Numbered from the stretch's first letter, positions 28,137-38,883 are shown. The stretch: 64,000 bases of DNA from Stappia sp. MMSF_3263 (GCF_030733745.1 NZ_JASHIK010000007.1:1-64000), one strand, 5' to 3'. Numbers and translations are program-made. The notes: generated by a model from the letters alone, not told the origin.

Positions 28137-29522
28137 ATGGCGCAGAACTGGACACCGGAAAGCTGGCGGTCGAAGCCGATCGTGCAGGTGCCCGAGTATC
28201 GCGACGCGGACGCGCTCGCGGAAGTGGAGCGCCGTCTGTCCGACTTTCCGCCGCTCGTTTTTGCAGGTGAGGCGCGCAAGCTGAAGTCCCAACTCGCCGA
28301 AGTCGCCGAAGGACGCGGGTTTCTCCTCCAGGGTGGCGATTGCGCCGAGAGCTTCGCCGAGCACCACGCGGATCACATCCGCGACTTCTTCCGCGTCTTC
28401 CTGCAGATGGCCGTGGTGCTCACCTATGCCTCGGCCCAGCCGGTGGTGAAGGTCGGCCGGATCGCCGGACAGTTCGCAAAGCCGCGTTCCTCTCCGATGG
28501 AGAAGAAGGGCGACATCGAACTGCCGAGCTACCGGGGCGACATCGTCAACGACATCACGTTCGATGCCGTCAACCGCGAGCCGGATCCGCAGCGCCAGAT
28601 CATGGCCTACCGCCAGTCGGCGGCGACGCTGAACCTCTTGCGTGCCTTTGCACAGGGCGGTTTCGCCAATCTCGACCATGTGCACCGCTGGATGCTGTCC
28701 TTCGTCAAGGACAGCCCGCAGAGCCACCGCTACCAGGCGCTCGCCGACCGTATCTCGGAGAGCCTGGAATTCATGCGTGCCTGCGGCATCGATCCGGACA
28801 CGGCGCCGCAGTTGCGTTCGACCGATTTCTTCACCAGCCACGAGGCGCTGCTGCTCGGCTACGAGCAGTCGATGACCCGTGTCGACAGCACGTCGGGCGA
28901 CTGGTACGCGACGTCGGGCCACATGCTATGGATCGGCGACCGCACCCGTCAGCCGGACCATGCGCATGTCGAGTTCTTCCGCGGCATCAAGAACCCGATC
29001 GGGCTGAAATGCGGTCCGAGCCTGAAGCCGGACGAGCTGTTGCAGTTGATCGACACGCTGAACCCGGCCAACGAGGCGGGCCGGCTGACGCTGATCTGCC
29101 GCTTCGGCGCCGACAAGGTGTTCGAGCACCTGCCGGCTCTGGTGCGCGCGGTGGAGCGCGAAGGGCGCAAGGTGGTGTGGTCCTGCGATCCGATGCATGG
29201 CAACACGATCACGGCCAACGGCTACAAGACCCGGCCCTTCGACCGCATCCTGCGCGAGGTAGAGGCCTTCTTCGCGGTGCACCGGGCGGAAGGCTCCTAT
29301 GCCGGCGGCATCCACGTGGAGATGACCGGCAAGAATGTCACCGAATGCACGGGCGGCGCACGGGCGCTGACGGCGGAGGATCTCGCCGACCGCTACCACA
29401 CCTATTGCGATCCGCGCCTCAATGCCGAGCAGGCCATCGAACTGGCCTTCCTTGTTGCCGAGAACGTGCGCAAGGAACGCGAGGCCCGTGGCGGCAGCGA
29501 GCGTGAGGCAGCGATCGCCTGA
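28137..29522 (+). CDS. aroF: class II 3-deoxy-7-phosphoheptulonate synthase
   Basis: 461 aa, the plant-like (class II) DAHP synthase that condenses phosphoenolpyruvate and erythrose 4-phosphate, the first step of the shikimate pathway. Motifs include [26 protein letters not shown] with the metal-binding Cys, [12 protein letters not shown], and [16 protein letters not shown]. The metal-binding His and Asp are in [10 protein letters not shown] and CDPRLNAEQ. The ATG at 28137 follows ACGGAGTTGGGAAA. The gene symbol varies among genomes (aroF, aroG, aroA). It is followed by a terminator and stands alone. Confidence 0.95.
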   Translation: MAQNWTPESWRSKPIVQVPEYRDADALAEVERRLSDFPPLVFAGEARKLKSQLAEVAEGRGFLLQGGDCAESFAEHHADHIRDFFRVFLQMAVVLTYASAQPVVKVGRIAGQFAKPRSSPMEKKGDIELPSYRGDIVNDITFDAVNREPDPQRQIMAYRQSAATLNLLRAFAQGGFANLDHVHRWMLSFVKDSPQSHRYQALADRISESLEFMRACGIDPDTAPQLRSTDFFTSHEALLLGYEQSMTRVDSTSGDWYATSGHMLWIGDRTRQPDHAHVEFFRGIKNPIGLKCGPSLKPDELLQLIDTLNPANEAGRLTLICRFGADKVFEHLPALVRAVEREGRKVVWSCDPMHGNTITANGYKTRPFDRILREVEAFFAVHRAEGSYAGGIHVEMTGKNVTECTGGARALTAEDLADRYHTYCDPRLNAEQAIELAFLVAENVRKEREARGGSEREAAIA

Positions 29523-29547
29523 CACCTGAACCGGACCGATGCGATAC

Positions 29548-29577
29548 GAGAGGCGGCCTTTAAGGTCGCCTCTTTTC
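29548..29577 (+). terminator. terminator after DAHP synthase
   Basis: GAGGCGGCCTT and AAGGTCGCCTC pair with one G-T wobble, followed by TTTT. It lies 30 bp after the stop codon. Confidence 0.8.
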
Positions 29578-29785
29578 GTTTCGGGAAGGGGATTGCGACA
29601 TTTTCGTCGGCGCGAGCGATATGAAAGCAAATGGCAACCAGTCCGGGCGTATGGCGGTTCCGTCAGCGGACACGGAACAAGGGAAGGGACAAAACGCGCC
29701 ATTTCGAAAAGATGCTTACGTAAGGAAATATTGAGGCATTTCGCATATATTGAACTATGCGCCAATCGGGAGGGGACCGAACGGC

Positions 29786-30313
29786 ATGATACTGGACCTG
29801 TCGGAACTGTCGGTGCTTGTCATCGACGACAATTCGCATATGCGCAGCCTCTTCAGGGCGATCCTGAGCGGCTTCGGCGTTCGTCGCGTCCTGGAGGCCG
29901 GAGACGGCTCGGACGGGCTCGCCATGATGCTGGACCGCAAGCCGGACCTCGTCATCTGCGACTGGGTGATGTCGCCGCTCAACGGCGCCGAATTCCTGTC
30001 CATCCTGCGCTCGGACACCGATCCGCTGATCGCCACCACGCCGGTGATCATGGTCAGCGCCGATGCGCGCAAGCCGGTGATCCTGCGGGCGCTGGATCTT
30101 GGTATCCACGAGTTCCTGGCCAAGCCCGTTTCGCCGGCGATGCTCTACCAGCGCATGCAGCGGGTGCTTACCGAGCATCGTCCGTTCCTGCGCAAGGACG
30201 AGGGCTTGCGGCCGGCGCCGCGTGCACCGCAGCCCGCGGCGATGCCCTCGGCTGCCGTCATCGCCAGGAGCGGGGCCTCGCGCGGGCAAGATGCGGCAAC
30301 CGTCTTTATCTGA
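29786..30313 (+). CDS. single-domain response regulator with Ala/Pro-rich tail
   Basis: 175 aa. Residues 1-125 are a receiver domain: acidic pair D14/D15 (VLVIDDNSHMR), phospho-acceptor D59 (LVICDWVMSPLNG), Ser in VIMVSADARK and Lys in FLAKPVS. The C-terminal 45 residues (RPAPRAPQPAAMP and following) are low-complexity with no output domain. CheY-like proteins of this type often interact with other proteins. No kinase is adjacent. The ATG at 29786 follows GGAGGGGACC; a longer frame from 29750 adds 12 residues. Confidence 0.9.
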   Translation: MILDLSELSVLVIDDNSHMRSLFRAILSGFGVRRVLEAGDGSDGLAMMLDRKPDLVICDWVMSPLNGAEFLSILRSDTDPLIATTPVIMVSADARKPVILRALDLGIHEFLAKPVSPAMLYQRMQRVLTEHRPFLRKDEGLRPAPRAPQPAAMPSAAVIARSGASRGQDAATVFI

Positions 30314-30415
30314 CGTGTCGCGCGGCCCGTCGCCGGGGCTGTCTCGCGCGGGGCGCGCGGCGGCCATGCATCGCGTCGATTGCGCAGGCGGCGGGGCCGC
30401 GATAAACCGTTTTGC

Positions 30416-32131
30416 ATGAGCACGCCCCGGACAGATTCTCCCGCAGTCGACCGATCCCAGCCGGCCCGCGACGGCCGCCTCAGACTGGCGGTCGCACAGC
30501 TTAATCCCACGGTCGGCGATGTCGCCGGAAACCTGGCGCTGGTCCGCAAGGCCCGCGCGCAGGCCTGTGAGGCAGGTGCAGACCTGGTCCTCTTCTCAGA
30601 GCTGTTTCTGTCCGGGTATCCGCCAGAGGATCTCGTCCTCAAACCGGCTTTCGTCGCCGCCTGCCGGGCAGCGCTCGAGCAGCTTGCCGGCGAGACTGCC
30701 GATGGCGGGCCGGGGTTGATCGTCGGGTTGCCCTGGCGCGAGGGCGACAAGCTCCACAATGCCGTTGCGCTTGTCGATGGCGGCCGCATCGAGGGCGTGC
30801 GCTTCAAGGTTGATCTGCCGAACTACGGCGAATTCGACGAGAAGCGCGTTTTCCAGGCGGGTCCGCTGCCCGGGCCGGTCGGCTTTCGCGGCATCCGCCT
30901 TGGCATTCCCGTGTGCGAGGACGCCTGGTCCGACGAAGTCTGCGAGTGCCTGGCGGAAACGGGCGCGGAACTGCTGCTGGTGCCGAACGGCTCTCCCTTT
31001 TATGCCGGCAAGCCGGAAGTGCGGCTGCAGGTGATGGTGTCCCGCGTCGTCGAGACGAACCTTCCGCTCGTCTATTGCAACCAGGTCGGGGGGCAGGACG
31101 AGCTTGTCTTCGACGGGGGATCCTTCGCGCTTCAGGCCGACCGCAGGCTTGCCTTCCAGATGGGCGAGTTCACCGACGAGATCGCGATCACCGACTGGCA
31201 ACGCTACAGCGATGGTACATGGGCCTGCGAGAGTGGCCCGAAGGCGGTGCTGCCGGACATGGACGCGGCGCGCTGGCAGGCCTGCGTGCTGGGCTTTCGC
31301 GACTATGTCGAAAAGAACCGGTTCCCGGGCGTGGTGCTGGGGTTGTCCGGCGGCATCGACAGCGCGGTCGTTGCCGCGATGGCAGTAGATGCGCTGGGGC
31401 CGGAACGGGTCCACTGCGTGATGCTGCCTTATCGCTACACGTCGAGCGAAAGCCTCGTGGACGCGCAGGCCTGCGCCGATGCGCTCGGCATGCGCTACGA
31501 CACGGTGGCGATTTCCCCGGTGGTCGAGGGGTTCGCTGCGTCGCTCGCCGGGCTCTTCGCCGGCACGGAAGCCGGGGTGACGGAGGAAAACATCCAGTCG
31601 CGCACGCGCGGCACCATCCTGATGGCGATCTCCAACAAGTTCGGCGCGATGGTCGCGACGACCGGCAACAAGTCGGAGATGTCGGTCGGCTACGCGACGC
31701 TCTACGGCGACATGAACGGCGGCTTCAACCCGATCAAGGATCTCTACAAGACGCAGGTTTACCGGCTCGCCGCCTGGCGCAACGAGCATCGTCCGGACGG
31801 GCTGCTCGGCCCGCAAGGAGAGGTGATCCCGGTCAATATCATCAAGAAGGTTCCGACGGCGGAACTGCGCGAGAACCAGACCGACCAGGATTCGCTGCCG
31901 CCCTACGAGGTGCTCGACGACATTCTCGAATGCCTTGTCGAGAACGAGATGTCGGTTGGTGACATCGAGGCGCGCGGCCACGACCGGGCGCTGATCCACC
32001 GCATCGAGCACCTGCTCTACATTGCCGAATACAAGCGCCGCCAGTCGGCGCCCGGCGTCAAGATCACCCGCAAGAATTTCGGTCGCGACCGCCGTTATCC
32101 CATCACCAACCGCTTCCGCGACCGGAGCTGA
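30416..32131 (+). CDS. nadE: glutamine-dependent NAD+ synthetase
   Basis: 571 aa two-domain enzyme that amidates nicotinate adenine dinucleotide, the last step of NAD synthesis. The N-terminal nitrilase-type glutaminase has the triad Glu (LFSELFLSGYPPEDL), Lys (FKVDLPNYGEFDEKR) and Cys (GIPVCEDAW). The C-terminal synthetase has the ATP pyrophosphatase P-loop LGLSGGIDSAVVAAMA, then ATTGNKSEMSVGYATLYGDMNGG. Length fits the glutaminase-synthetase fusion used by alphaproteobacteria. The start at 30416 gives MSTPRTD; a 12-codon longer frame has no better ribosome-binding site. Confidence 0.96.
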   Translation: MSTPRTDSPAVDRSQPARDGRLRLAVAQLNPTVGDVAGNLALVRKARAQACEAGADLVLFSELFLSGYPPEDLVLKPAFVAACRAALEQLAGETADGGPGLIVGLPWREGDKLHNAVALVDGGRIEGVRFKVDLPNYGEFDEKRVFQAGPLPGPVGFRGIRLGIPVCEDAWSDEVCECLAETGAELLLVPNGSPFYAGKPEVRLQVMVSRVVETNLPLVYCNQVGGQDELVFDGGSFALQADRRLAFQMGEFTDEIAITDWQRYSDGTWACESGPKAVLPDMDAARWQACVLGFRDYVEKNRFPGVVLGLSGGIDSAVVAAMAVDALGPERVHCVMLPYRYTSSESLVDAQACADALGMRYDTVAISPVVEGFAASLAGLFAGTEAGVTEENIQSRTRGTILMAISNKFGAMVATTGNKSEMSVGYATLYGDMNGGFNPIKDLYKTQVYRLAAWRNEHRPDGLLGPQGEVIPVNIIKKVPTAELRENQTDQDSLPPYEVLDDILECLVENEMSVGDIEARGHDRALIHRIEHLLYIAEYKRRQSAPGVKITRKNFGRDRRYPITNRFRDRS

Positions 32132-32194
32132 CGGGAAAACCCCGTCTCCTTCCGTCCGCTCCGGCTTCCGCTCTCCAGCCGCCAGGGGAGGCCC

Positions 32195-33409
32195 ATGCGC
32201 CTCGACCGGTTTCGCCTCGTCGCCATCCTTGCCGCCGGCCAGATCGTGGGATGGGGCACCACCTTCGACATGCCGGGTGTGCTCGGTCGTCTGATAGCCG
32301 ACGATCTCGGCCTGTCGAACGCGCTCGCCTTCGGCGGGCTGACTGTGATGATGCTGGTCGGCGGCATCGCGGGTCCCTGGACCGGACGCCTGCTCGACCG
32401 GCATGGCGCGGCGCGGGTGCTGGCCACCGGGTCGGCGACGATGGCGGCGGGTCTCGCCCTGATGAGCGTGGCCGAGGGGGCGGCGCTCTATTTCATCTCT
32501 TGGGTAATCATGGGCATCGGCGGCGCTTTCGGCCTCTCCGTGCCCTGCAACACAGCCGTCGTGGAGCGAGAGGGCGCGGGCGCGCGGCGCCTGATCGGTG
32601 TGTTGATGATCTTCACCGGCCTGTCGGCGGCCGTCGCCTGGCCGCTTTGGAGCCTGCTGGAGCAAGCCATCGGCTGGCGCAGCGCGATGCTTGTCGCGGT
32701 TGCCGTGCAGGTCATGCTCTGCCCGCTCTATCTGTTCGCCCTGCCGGTGCGCAAGGTTGTCACTCCGGAGGGCACGGCAGCCGCGGCGGTGGAGCCGCTT
32801 GCCTTGACGCGGCGCCAGTCGCGACTTGCCTTTTTCCTGATCGCCCTTGTCACCATTGTCTTCAGCCTGGTGACAACAGGGCTGGCGCCCTCGCTGATCG
32901 CCCTGCTGCAGATGGCCGGTGCCTCGCCGGTTCTGGCGCTGCAACTGGGCTCGCTCCGTTCGGTGCTTGGCATTTCCGCAAGGCTCGTCGATCTGGCCGC
33001 CGGGCGCTTCGCGACACCGGTGACGTCCGGCATTGTCGCGGCGGCTCTCCTGGTCGGCTCGCCGCTGATCCTGCTGTTCGCCGATGGCCGGTCATCGCTT
33101 CTGTTCCTGTTCATCGCCTGCTACGGCTTCGGTTCCGGCATTTCCGCGCTGACCCGGGCCCTGCTGCCGCTCAGCTATTTCTCGGCCAGCCGCTACGCCC
33201 AGGCGAGCGCCACCCTCTCCCTGCCGAGCAATGTCGCGATGGCCGCCGGGCCGCTTCTGGTGACGCTGGCGCTCGACCATGGCGGCGTTGCCGGCGTGGT
33301 CACCTATGCCGTTGCCCTGTCCGTGCTGGCGCTTGCCGCGCTCGTCTGGCTGATGGTGATGGCATGGCGGGCTCCGGCGCACAGGGCTGGGGCGGCCGTG
33401 CACCGGTGA
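32195..33409 (+). CDS. MFS transporter
   Basis: 404 aa with about 12 hydrophobic helices. The loop 2-3 pattern is seen in GPWTGRLLDRHGAARVLATGS, matching the GxxxDRxGxR signature of major facilitator proteins. No substrate can be assigned. A strong GGGGAGG lies 3-10 bp before the ATG. It follows nadE after 63 bp and precedes another MFS gene, so it may be expressed with nadE or separately. The two MFS proteins are not close copies of each other. Confidence 0.85.
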   Translation: MRLDRFRLVAILAAGQIVGWGTTFDMPGVLGRLIADDLGLSNALAFGGLTVMMLVGGIAGPWTGRLLDRHGAARVLATGSATMAAGLALMSVAEGAALYFISWVIMGIGGAFGLSVPCNTAVVEREGAGARRLIGVLMIFTGLSAAVAWPLWSLLEQAIGWRSAMLVAVAVQVMLCPLYLFALPVRKVVTPEGTAAAAVEPLALTRRQSRLAFFLIALVTIVFSLVTTGLAPSLIALLQMAGASPVLALQLGSLRSVLGISARLVDLAAGRFATPVTSGIVAAALLVGSPLILLFADGRSSLLFLFIACYGFGSGISALTRALLPLSYFSASRYAQASATLSLPSNVAMAAGPLLVTLALDHGGVAGVVTYAVALSVLALAALVWLMVMAWRAPAHRAGAAVHR

Positions 33410-33660
33410 TCGGGTCGACGGGCGCGGCATCCCGCGTGGCACCCGGGATATGTTCCTTGGGAATTTCCGCGACTTTCGCGTCTTCGCCCGTTTCTCTATG
33501 CTGGGGGTTCACGGTTTTCCTACCGCCCACGTTTCACCGACACCGGCAAGGCACCTGATCCGCTACCCGGCACCGCCCGTGCGGACCGGCGCTGCCTGAC
33601 GGGGTGGTGCGGGATCGGTCATCCGCCCCACCGTTCGCCAAGACGTCGCAGGACGAACCC

Positions 33661-34908
33661 ATGCCGTTTTTCAGTTTCATCAGGGACAATCTCCGCTGGC
33701 TGTTCGCTGGACTGCTGCTGACATTCTTCTCCAGCTTCGGGCAGACCTATTTCATCTCGCTGGTGGCGGGCGACCTGCGCGCGGAGTTCAATCTCAGCCA
33801 TGGCGAATTCGGCGGTCTCTACATGGCGGCGACGCTGCTCTCCGCGCTGTCCCTGACCTTTGTCGGCAAGGTGGTCGACAGCCAGCCGCTGGCGGTGGTC
33901 TCCGGGGGCGTGGTCGTGGCGCTGGCGCTGTTTTCCGCCGGCATGGCGGGCGTTTCCTCGGTCGCCATGCTGTTTGTCGTGCTCTATGGCCTGCGGCTGT
34001 TCGGGCAGGGAATGATGACCCATGTCGCGATGACCGCGATGGGGCGCTGGTACGATGCGCAGCGCGGCCGCGCGGTCTCCGTCGCCTCGCTCGGCATCCA
34101 GTGCGGGGAGGCAAGCCTGCCGCTGGTCCTTGTGACCTTGTCCGGTATCGTCGGCTGGCGCGGCGCATGGTGGATCGGCGTGGGGGTACTGCTTCTCGTG
34201 GCGCTTCCCGCGCTGATGATGCTTCTCAAGGTGGAACGCATCCCGCGTGGCACCATCCACACCGACGAGCGCGCCGCGCCGCAGCGGCAATGGACCCGGG
34301 CCGAAGTGCTGCGCGATCCGGCTTACTGGGTGATGTCCGCGGGCACGCTGGCGCCGCCCTTCATCGGCACGACGATCTTCTTCCACCAGGTCTATCTGGT
34401 CGAGCTTCGCGGCTGGTCGATGGAGCTTTTCGCCTCCGCTTTCATGGCCATGTCGGCGATGACGATCACCTGTGCGCTTCTGGCCGGTTATCTGGTCGAC
34501 AAGGTGACCGCCCTGCGCCTGCTGCCCGTCTTCCTTATTCCGCTGGGGCTTGCCTGCGTGCTGCTTGGCGCGGTGACTCATCCCGCCGCCGCCTTCGGTT
34601 TCATGGCGTTGCTCGGCATCAGTTACGGTTTCAGCTCGACGCTGTTCGGTGCGCTCTGGCCGGAGATCTACGGTTCGCGAAATCTCGGCTCGATCCGTTC
34701 CATAACGGTTGCCATGATGGTCTTCGCCTCGGCGCTGGGCCCCGGGCTTACCGGCTACCTGATCGATGCCGGCGTCGCCTATTCGACGCAGGTCTATGCA
34801 ATGGCGCTCTACTGCCTCGTCGCCGCACTGGCGCTGACACTGACATCACGCCATGTGCGGCGGCGACAGGCGAGGGGCGGCGTTGCGAGCGGTGCGGCTT
34901 CCGGCTAA
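33661..34908 (+). CDS. MFS transporter, possibly monocarboxylate or nitrate-type
   Basis: 415 aa with about 12 membrane helices. Motifs such as LYGLRLFGQGMMTHVAMTAMGRWY and RGRAVSVASLGIQCGEASLP resemble the OFA/monocarboxylate branch of the MFS. The substrate is unknown. The start at 33661 (MPFFSFIRDNLRWLFAG) follows AGGACGAACCC; the upstream frame adds 19 residues. The stop is 10 bp before gltX, so both are likely in one transcript. The 251-bp gap before it contains no gene I can support. Confidence 0.85.
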   Translation: MPFFSFIRDNLRWLFAGLLLTFFSSFGQTYFISLVAGDLRAEFNLSHGEFGGLYMAATLLSALSLTFVGKVVDSQPLAVVSGGVVVALALFSAGMAGVSSVAMLFVVLYGLRLFGQGMMTHVAMTAMGRWYDAQRGRAVSVASLGIQCGEASLPLVLVTLSGIVGWRGAWWIGVGVLLLVALPALMMLLKVERIPRGTIHTDERAAPQRQWTRAEVLRDPAYWVMSAGTLAPPFIGTTIFFHQVYLVELRGWSMELFASAFMAMSAMTITCALLAGYLVDKVTALRLLPVFLIPLGLACVLLGAVTHPAAAFGFMALLGISYGFSSTLFGALWPEIYGSRNLGSIRSITVAMMVFASALGPGLTGYLIDAGVAYSTQVYAMALYCLVAALALTLTSRHVRRRQARGGVASGAASG

Positions 34909-34917
34909 GAGAAGCCC

Positions 34918-36285
34918 ATGAGTGTCACCGTTCGTTTCGCCCCCTCGCCGACGGGCTTCCTTCATATCGGCAATGCCCGCCCGGCCCTGATGAACTGGCT
35001 CTTCGCGCTGAGGAACCAGGGTCGCTTTGTCCTGCGCTACGACGATACCGACCGGGAGCGCTCGACCGCTGAATTCGCCGAGGCGATCGCCGGGGACCTT
35101 GCCTGGCTCGGCATCGCCCCGCAGCAGAGCGTCCGCCAGTCGGACCGTATCGCGCTCTATGACGCGGCGGCGGAAAAACTGAGGGCGCAGGGTCTCCTCT
35201 ATGCCTGCTACGAGACCGCCGACGAACTCGACCGCCGCCGGGCTCGGGCGAGGGCGCTGGGGCGGCCGCCGGTCTACGACCGCGCCGCGCTGAAGCTGAC
35301 GGACGAGGAGCGGGCGCGGCTGGAGGCGGAGGGACGCCGGCCGCACTGGCGTTTCCTGTTGCCCAACCATGACGGCGATCCCTTTGTGACGCGCCGGGCC
35401 GAGATGGCATGGGACGATCTTTGCCGGGGCGCGCAGAGCGTCGACCTTGCCTCGCTCTCGGATCCTGTGCTGATCCGCGAGGACGGCAGCTATCTCTACA
35501 CGCTGCCCTCCATCGTCGACGACATCGAACTGGGGATCAGCCACGTCATCCGCGGCGAGGATCATGTGGCCAACACCGCCGTGCAACTGGCGATCTTCGC
35601 GGCGCTTGGAGCCGTCGCACCGGTTTTCGCCCACCACAACCTGCTGACGACGATCTCGGGCGAGGGACTTTCCAAGCGCAAGGGCGCGCTGTCGCTGCGT
35701 TCGCTACGCGAGGCGGGCGTGGAGCCGATGGCCGTTGCCTCGCTCGCCGTGCTGACCGGCACGAGCCATGCGATCGAGCCGGCCGACAGCCTGGAGACGC
35801 TTGCCGGCATGGTCGACCTTGCCGATGTGTCGCGTTCCTCGGCAAAATTCGATCCGGCCGATCTCGGCCCGCTCAACGCGAAACTGGTGCACGGGCTCGC
35901 CTTTGCCGATGTGGCCGGGCGACTGGCCGGGATGGGAATCTCCGGCGAAAAAGCCGAGGCGTTCTGGCTGGCGGTGCGGGAGAATTGCGCAATGGTGGGC
36001 GAGGCCGCGCGCTGGTGGACGGCGATCACCGATCCGGTGCCGCTGCCGGTGGATGCGGACGATGCCGACTATCTGGTGCTGGCGACGAGCCTGTTGCCGG
36101 GCGAGCCCTTCGACGAGACCACCTGGGGCGCGTGGACCGGGGCGTTGAAGCAGCAGACCGGACGCAAGGGGCGGGCGCTCTTCCTGCCCTTGCGCAAGGC
36201 GCTGACCGGCGAGGAGCACGGTCCCGACATGAAGAGCCTGCTGCCGCTTATTGGGCGACGAAATAGCGTGGCCCGACTATCCTGA
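34918..36285 (+). CDS. gltX: glutamyl-tRNA synthetase
   Basis: 455 aa class I synthetase. The HIGH motif is in [25 protein letters not shown] (here LHIGN), followed by [13 protein letters not shown]. The KMSKS-like motif is [13 protein letters not shown]. Anticodon-binding helices fill the C-terminal third. Length is near that of the shorter GluRS type. Alphaproteobacteria often carry two GluRS genes, one of which may charge tRNA-Gln for the GatCAB transamidation route; which one this is cannot be decided here. The stop lies inside the end of the convergent DUF2865 gene (38-bp overlap). Confidence 0.93.
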   Translation: MSVTVRFAPSPTGFLHIGNARPALMNWLFALRNQGRFVLRYDDTDRERSTAEFAEAIAGDLAWLGIAPQQSVRQSDRIALYDAAAEKLRAQGLLYACYETADELDRRRARARALGRPPVYDRAALKLTDEERARLEAEGRRPHWRFLLPNHDGDPFVTRRAEMAWDDLCRGAQSVDLASLSDPVLIREDGSYLYTLPSIVDDIELGISHVIRGEDHVANTAVQLAIFAALGAVAPVFAHHNLLTTISGEGLSKRKGALSLRSLREAGVEPMAVASLAVLTGTSHAIEPADSLETLAGMVDLADVSRSSAKFDPADLGPLNAKLVHGLAFADVAGRLAGMGISGEKAEAFWLAVRENCAMVGEAARWWTAITDPVPLPVDADDADYLVLATSLLPGEPFDETTWGAWTGALKQQTGRKGRALFLPLRKALTGEEHGPDMKSLLPLIGRRNSVARLS

Positions 36286-37492
36286 CATTGCGCTCTTCGG
36301 CCGGGAGCGCGGGATCGGTCTCCGGCGCGGCCGGCAGCATCGCGGTGGCCGGCTTTTCCGGTTTCGCGGTGACGCCGAGAACCGGCAGGGTCGGCGAGGC
36401 GCGCACCGGGGAAAAGCCCAGTTCCATGTTCATCAACGTATCGGGATCGCGCCCACGGGTGGCCGCCTCGATGGCTTCGGCGGCAAGGCCCGAGGGCGTC
36501 AGGCCGCTCCGCAGGCCGTCGACGCCCATGTCGCCGCCCGGATGCCCGTCGCGCAGATAGGTCAGGGCCTCGTCGTCGCCGCTGCGGATCAGGCTTGCCA
36601 TCGTCTTGCGATCGCTAGAGGCCGACTGGCATCCGCAGCCCTCGACATAGGCCGTGCGGAAGCGGTTGGCGTTCGGCAGGTCGGCATAGGGCATGCCCTC
36701 GACCGAGACGAGGTTTTCAACCGTCTCGCCGGGATTGCGATGAACGAAGAGCTGAGCCTCGACCGCCGGGCACATGGACCGGCACACCGCCGCGTCGCGG
36801 CCGAAGCCGTCCTGGCTGGTGGAGAAGCTGACCGGAAAGTAGAAGCCGTCGCAGGTGCGCACGCACATGGTCCGGTAGGTGGGGCCGCCGCTTACCCGGC
36901 GCGTGGTGAAGGCAGGCTCCGAGGAGGCGCGGACGCGCGCGGTGGAGCGGGTAGCGGTCTCTTCGCGCAAGGCCACGTCCTGAACCGGCGGTTCGCTGCC
37001 GCGGCCGATGCCGAACAGGGCGAGGAAACCGCCGCCAGAGCGCGAGCTCGCGCGAATGCCCGGGGCGTCGCCCGTGGCGGCCTGGCGTGTTTCACCGCAA
37101 CCCTGGCGGCGAAGCGCGGCGCGCAGCTTGCTCTTGCGCGATGCCGCTCCCGGTGTGGCGTGGCGGTCGCGCTGCCGTTCGATGCTGGAGAGATTGGAGC
37201 GCATGCGCTTGATCTTGTCGCCCAGTGCCTTGCAGGAACCGGCGGGGGAGGCGGCACAGCCGAGATGGCGGTAGTCGCGCTGCGCAAGGCCGAGCGCCTT
37301 CTTCTGGTCGCGTGCGGCGGCATCCCATTTGCGGAATTCGGCCGATTGCGTCGATCCGGCGGACACGCGCTGCAACTCTGCCTGGAGCGCGCTGCAACTG
37401 GCGGCGAGCGCCGGGCCGGCCGTCATGACGAGCATGGCGGCGGCGGCGAAGCTCCGCATCAGCCCTGACGATCTTCCTGCGATCGGTGCCAT
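36248..37492 (-). CDS. DUF2865 exported protein
   Basis: 414 aa with a signal peptide ([18 protein letters not shown]). A coiled-coil-prone Arg/Gln-rich stretch lies at about 45-120. The DUF2865 region is conserved-looking in the middle: [64 protein letters not shown], with several paired cysteines likely forming disulfides. The function of the family is unknown; it is widespread in Rhizobiales envelopes. Starts at 37492 (MAPIAGRS) or 37459 (MRSFAAAA); neither ribosome-binding site is decisive. Confidence 0.85.
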   Translation of the reverse strand: MAPIAGRSSGLMRSFAAAAMLVMTAGPALAASCSALQAELQRVSAGSTQSAEFRKWDAAARDQKKALGLAQRDYRHLGCAASPAGSCKALGDKIKRMRSNLSSIERQRDRHATPGAASRKSKLRAALRRQGCGETRQAATGDAPGIRASSRSGGGFLALFGIGRGSEPPVQDVALREETATRSTARVRASSEPAFTTRRVSGGPTYRTMCVRTCDGFYFPVSFSTSQDGFGRDAAVCRSMCPAVEAQLFVHRNPGETVENLVSVEGMPYADLPNANRFRTAYVEGCGCQSASSDRKTMASLIRSGDDEALTYLRDGHPGGDMGVDGLRSGLTPSGLAAEAIEAATRGRDPDTLMNMELGFSPVRASPTLPVLGVTAKPEKPATAMLPAAPETDPALPAEERNVRIVGPRYFVAQ

Positions 37493-37691
37493 ACCGGTTT
37501 CCGCTGTGTCTTCGGCGCTTGGCCGAAGCGCCGGACCTTCCCTGTGGCGGGTTCGCTGACCCGCGCGGCGGAGGGCTGGCCGGAGCCCGCCGCCAACGGC
37601 CCGGTCAGGACCGGGCTCTTGCCTTGCCTGAACTATGGCTGCGGGCGCTCCCCAAACACAAGGAAAGCCTCGAATTTTAGTAAACTCGCGC

Positions 37692-38192
37692 CTAACCGGC
37701 CACGCTCTCGCCTCTGGTGGAGGCTTCGCGCTGAAGGTTGGCGCTGAGCAGTTCCGCCTGCCGTGTCAGGCGTGTAAGCAGCCGGTCGAGCAGGGCGCGC
37801 TCGCCTTCGTCGAGCGGGTGGAGGAGCGCATCGACGAACTTTCGCGCCTCCGGAACGAGCGAGCGATAGACCTCGGTGCCGCGTGGCGTCAGATCGAGGA
37901 AGCTTTCGCGCATGTCCCGCGTATTGGCCGTGCGAAGGATCATGTGCCGCGCCTCCAGCGCGGCGGCAGCGCGCGAGACCTTGGTCTTGTGCATGCGACT
38001 GTGCTGGCCGATCTCCTTGGCGGTCATCGCGCCGAACTGCCCGAGCGTTGCCATGATGCGCCATTCTGGCACCGAGATCCGGTACCGGCGGCGATAGATG
38101 CCGGCCAGCGACTGACTGGCGGTCTCCGCCAGGACATTCAGCCGGTAGGGAAGAAAACCTTCCAGTTCGAGCAGGGTCTTGTCTTGCGTCAT
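37692..38192 (-). CDS. MarR-family transcriptional regulator
   Basis: 166 aa. Winged helix-turn-helix of the MarR type: ISVPEWRIMATLGQFGAMTAKEIGQHSRMHKTKVSRAAAALEARHMILRT with the following wing (RDMRESFLDLTPRG), read in parts. The ends are dimerisation helices. It lacks obvious cysteine or metal sensing residues. The start at 38192 (MTQDKTLLELEGFLPYRLNVLA) matches the family; the upstream frame is open but not protein-like. No adjacent target operon is evident; the divergent neighbour is a small membrane protein. Confidence 0.92.
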   Translation of the reverse strand: MTQDKTLLELEGFLPYRLNVLAETASQSLAGIYRRRYRISVPEWRIMATLGQFGAMTAKEIGQHSRMHKTKVSRAAAALEARHMILRTANTRDMRESFLDLTPRGTEVYRSLVPEARKFVDALLHPLDEGERALLDRLLTRLTRQAELLSANLQREASTRGESVAG

Positions 38193-38431
38193 GCCGAGGG
38201 TCCGCAGCGGGGAGTGATGACGGCTGACGGTGCAATCAGCGCGCGTATGATTGCAATTGTAACCAGTTGCGCCGCAGCCGGGCAAGGGTCTGGCTGGGAG
38301 GCGCCGCCGCCATGCGACCGGTGGGCGCAGGCGCGGCGCTTGCCTGTCGGTCGCCGGCGTGGCACTCAGGCTCGACCGTCGATGCCGATCGCCCGTATGA
38401 GAGGCCCGGCGAGCAGGAGGCGACAGGCAGC

Positions 38432-38818
38432 ATGGCAGGTTCACCATCGACATCCGGCGCGGCCGGCTCCGGGGGCAGTGAGCGCCGGGGAACGCCACCG
38501 CAGAGCGGCGCTCTGGTGTGGACCGTTCTCACTCATGTGCTGTTCCTGCCGCTTGCCGGTGCATTCCTGCCGATGCTCATGTTCGGGGCCGGACCGCAGG
38601 GCGGTTTTCAGGTGTCCGCCACCGGCGTGACCGTTGCGCTTGCCCTGGTCATCGCAGCCCTGCACGCCTTCGGCTGGTATCTCGCCGGGCGGAACGGCGA
38701 ACGGCGGCTGCAATATGCGAACCTGCTGCTGGCTGCGTTGAGCCTTGCCTCGCTTGTCTTGCTGGCGACGCCGTCGCCGCTGGTCGGGCTCGTGCATGTC
38801 GCCGGCATCCTCTTCTGA
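38432..38818 (+). CDS. small membrane protein of unknown function
   Basis: 128 aa with a Gly/Ser-rich N terminus (MAGSPSTSGAAGSGGSE) and four hydrophobic segments, the first being VLTHVLFLPLAGAFLPMLMF. No domain is recognised. GGAGG lies 11 bp before the ATG at 38432. It is divergent from marR and 66 bp upstream of the CreA gene. Plausibly regulated by the MarR protein, by position only. Confidence 0.6.
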   Translation: MAGSPSTSGAAGSGGSERRGTPPQSGALVWTVLTHVLFLPLAGAFLPMLMFGAGPQGGFQVSATGVTVALALVIAALHAFGWYLAGRNGERRLQYANLLLAALSLASLVLLATPSPLVGLVHVAGILF

Positions 38819-38883
38819 ACGGCCGGTTGCTTGCGGGGGGAGGCGCCGGAGCCCATATGGGAAACGCACACCACCTGGAGCCC

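Noticed and set aside
33410-33660. Possible riboswitch in the 251-bp leader of the second MFS gene
   Set aside because: No conserved cobalamin, TPP, SAM or FMN riboswitch motif could be recognised by eye.
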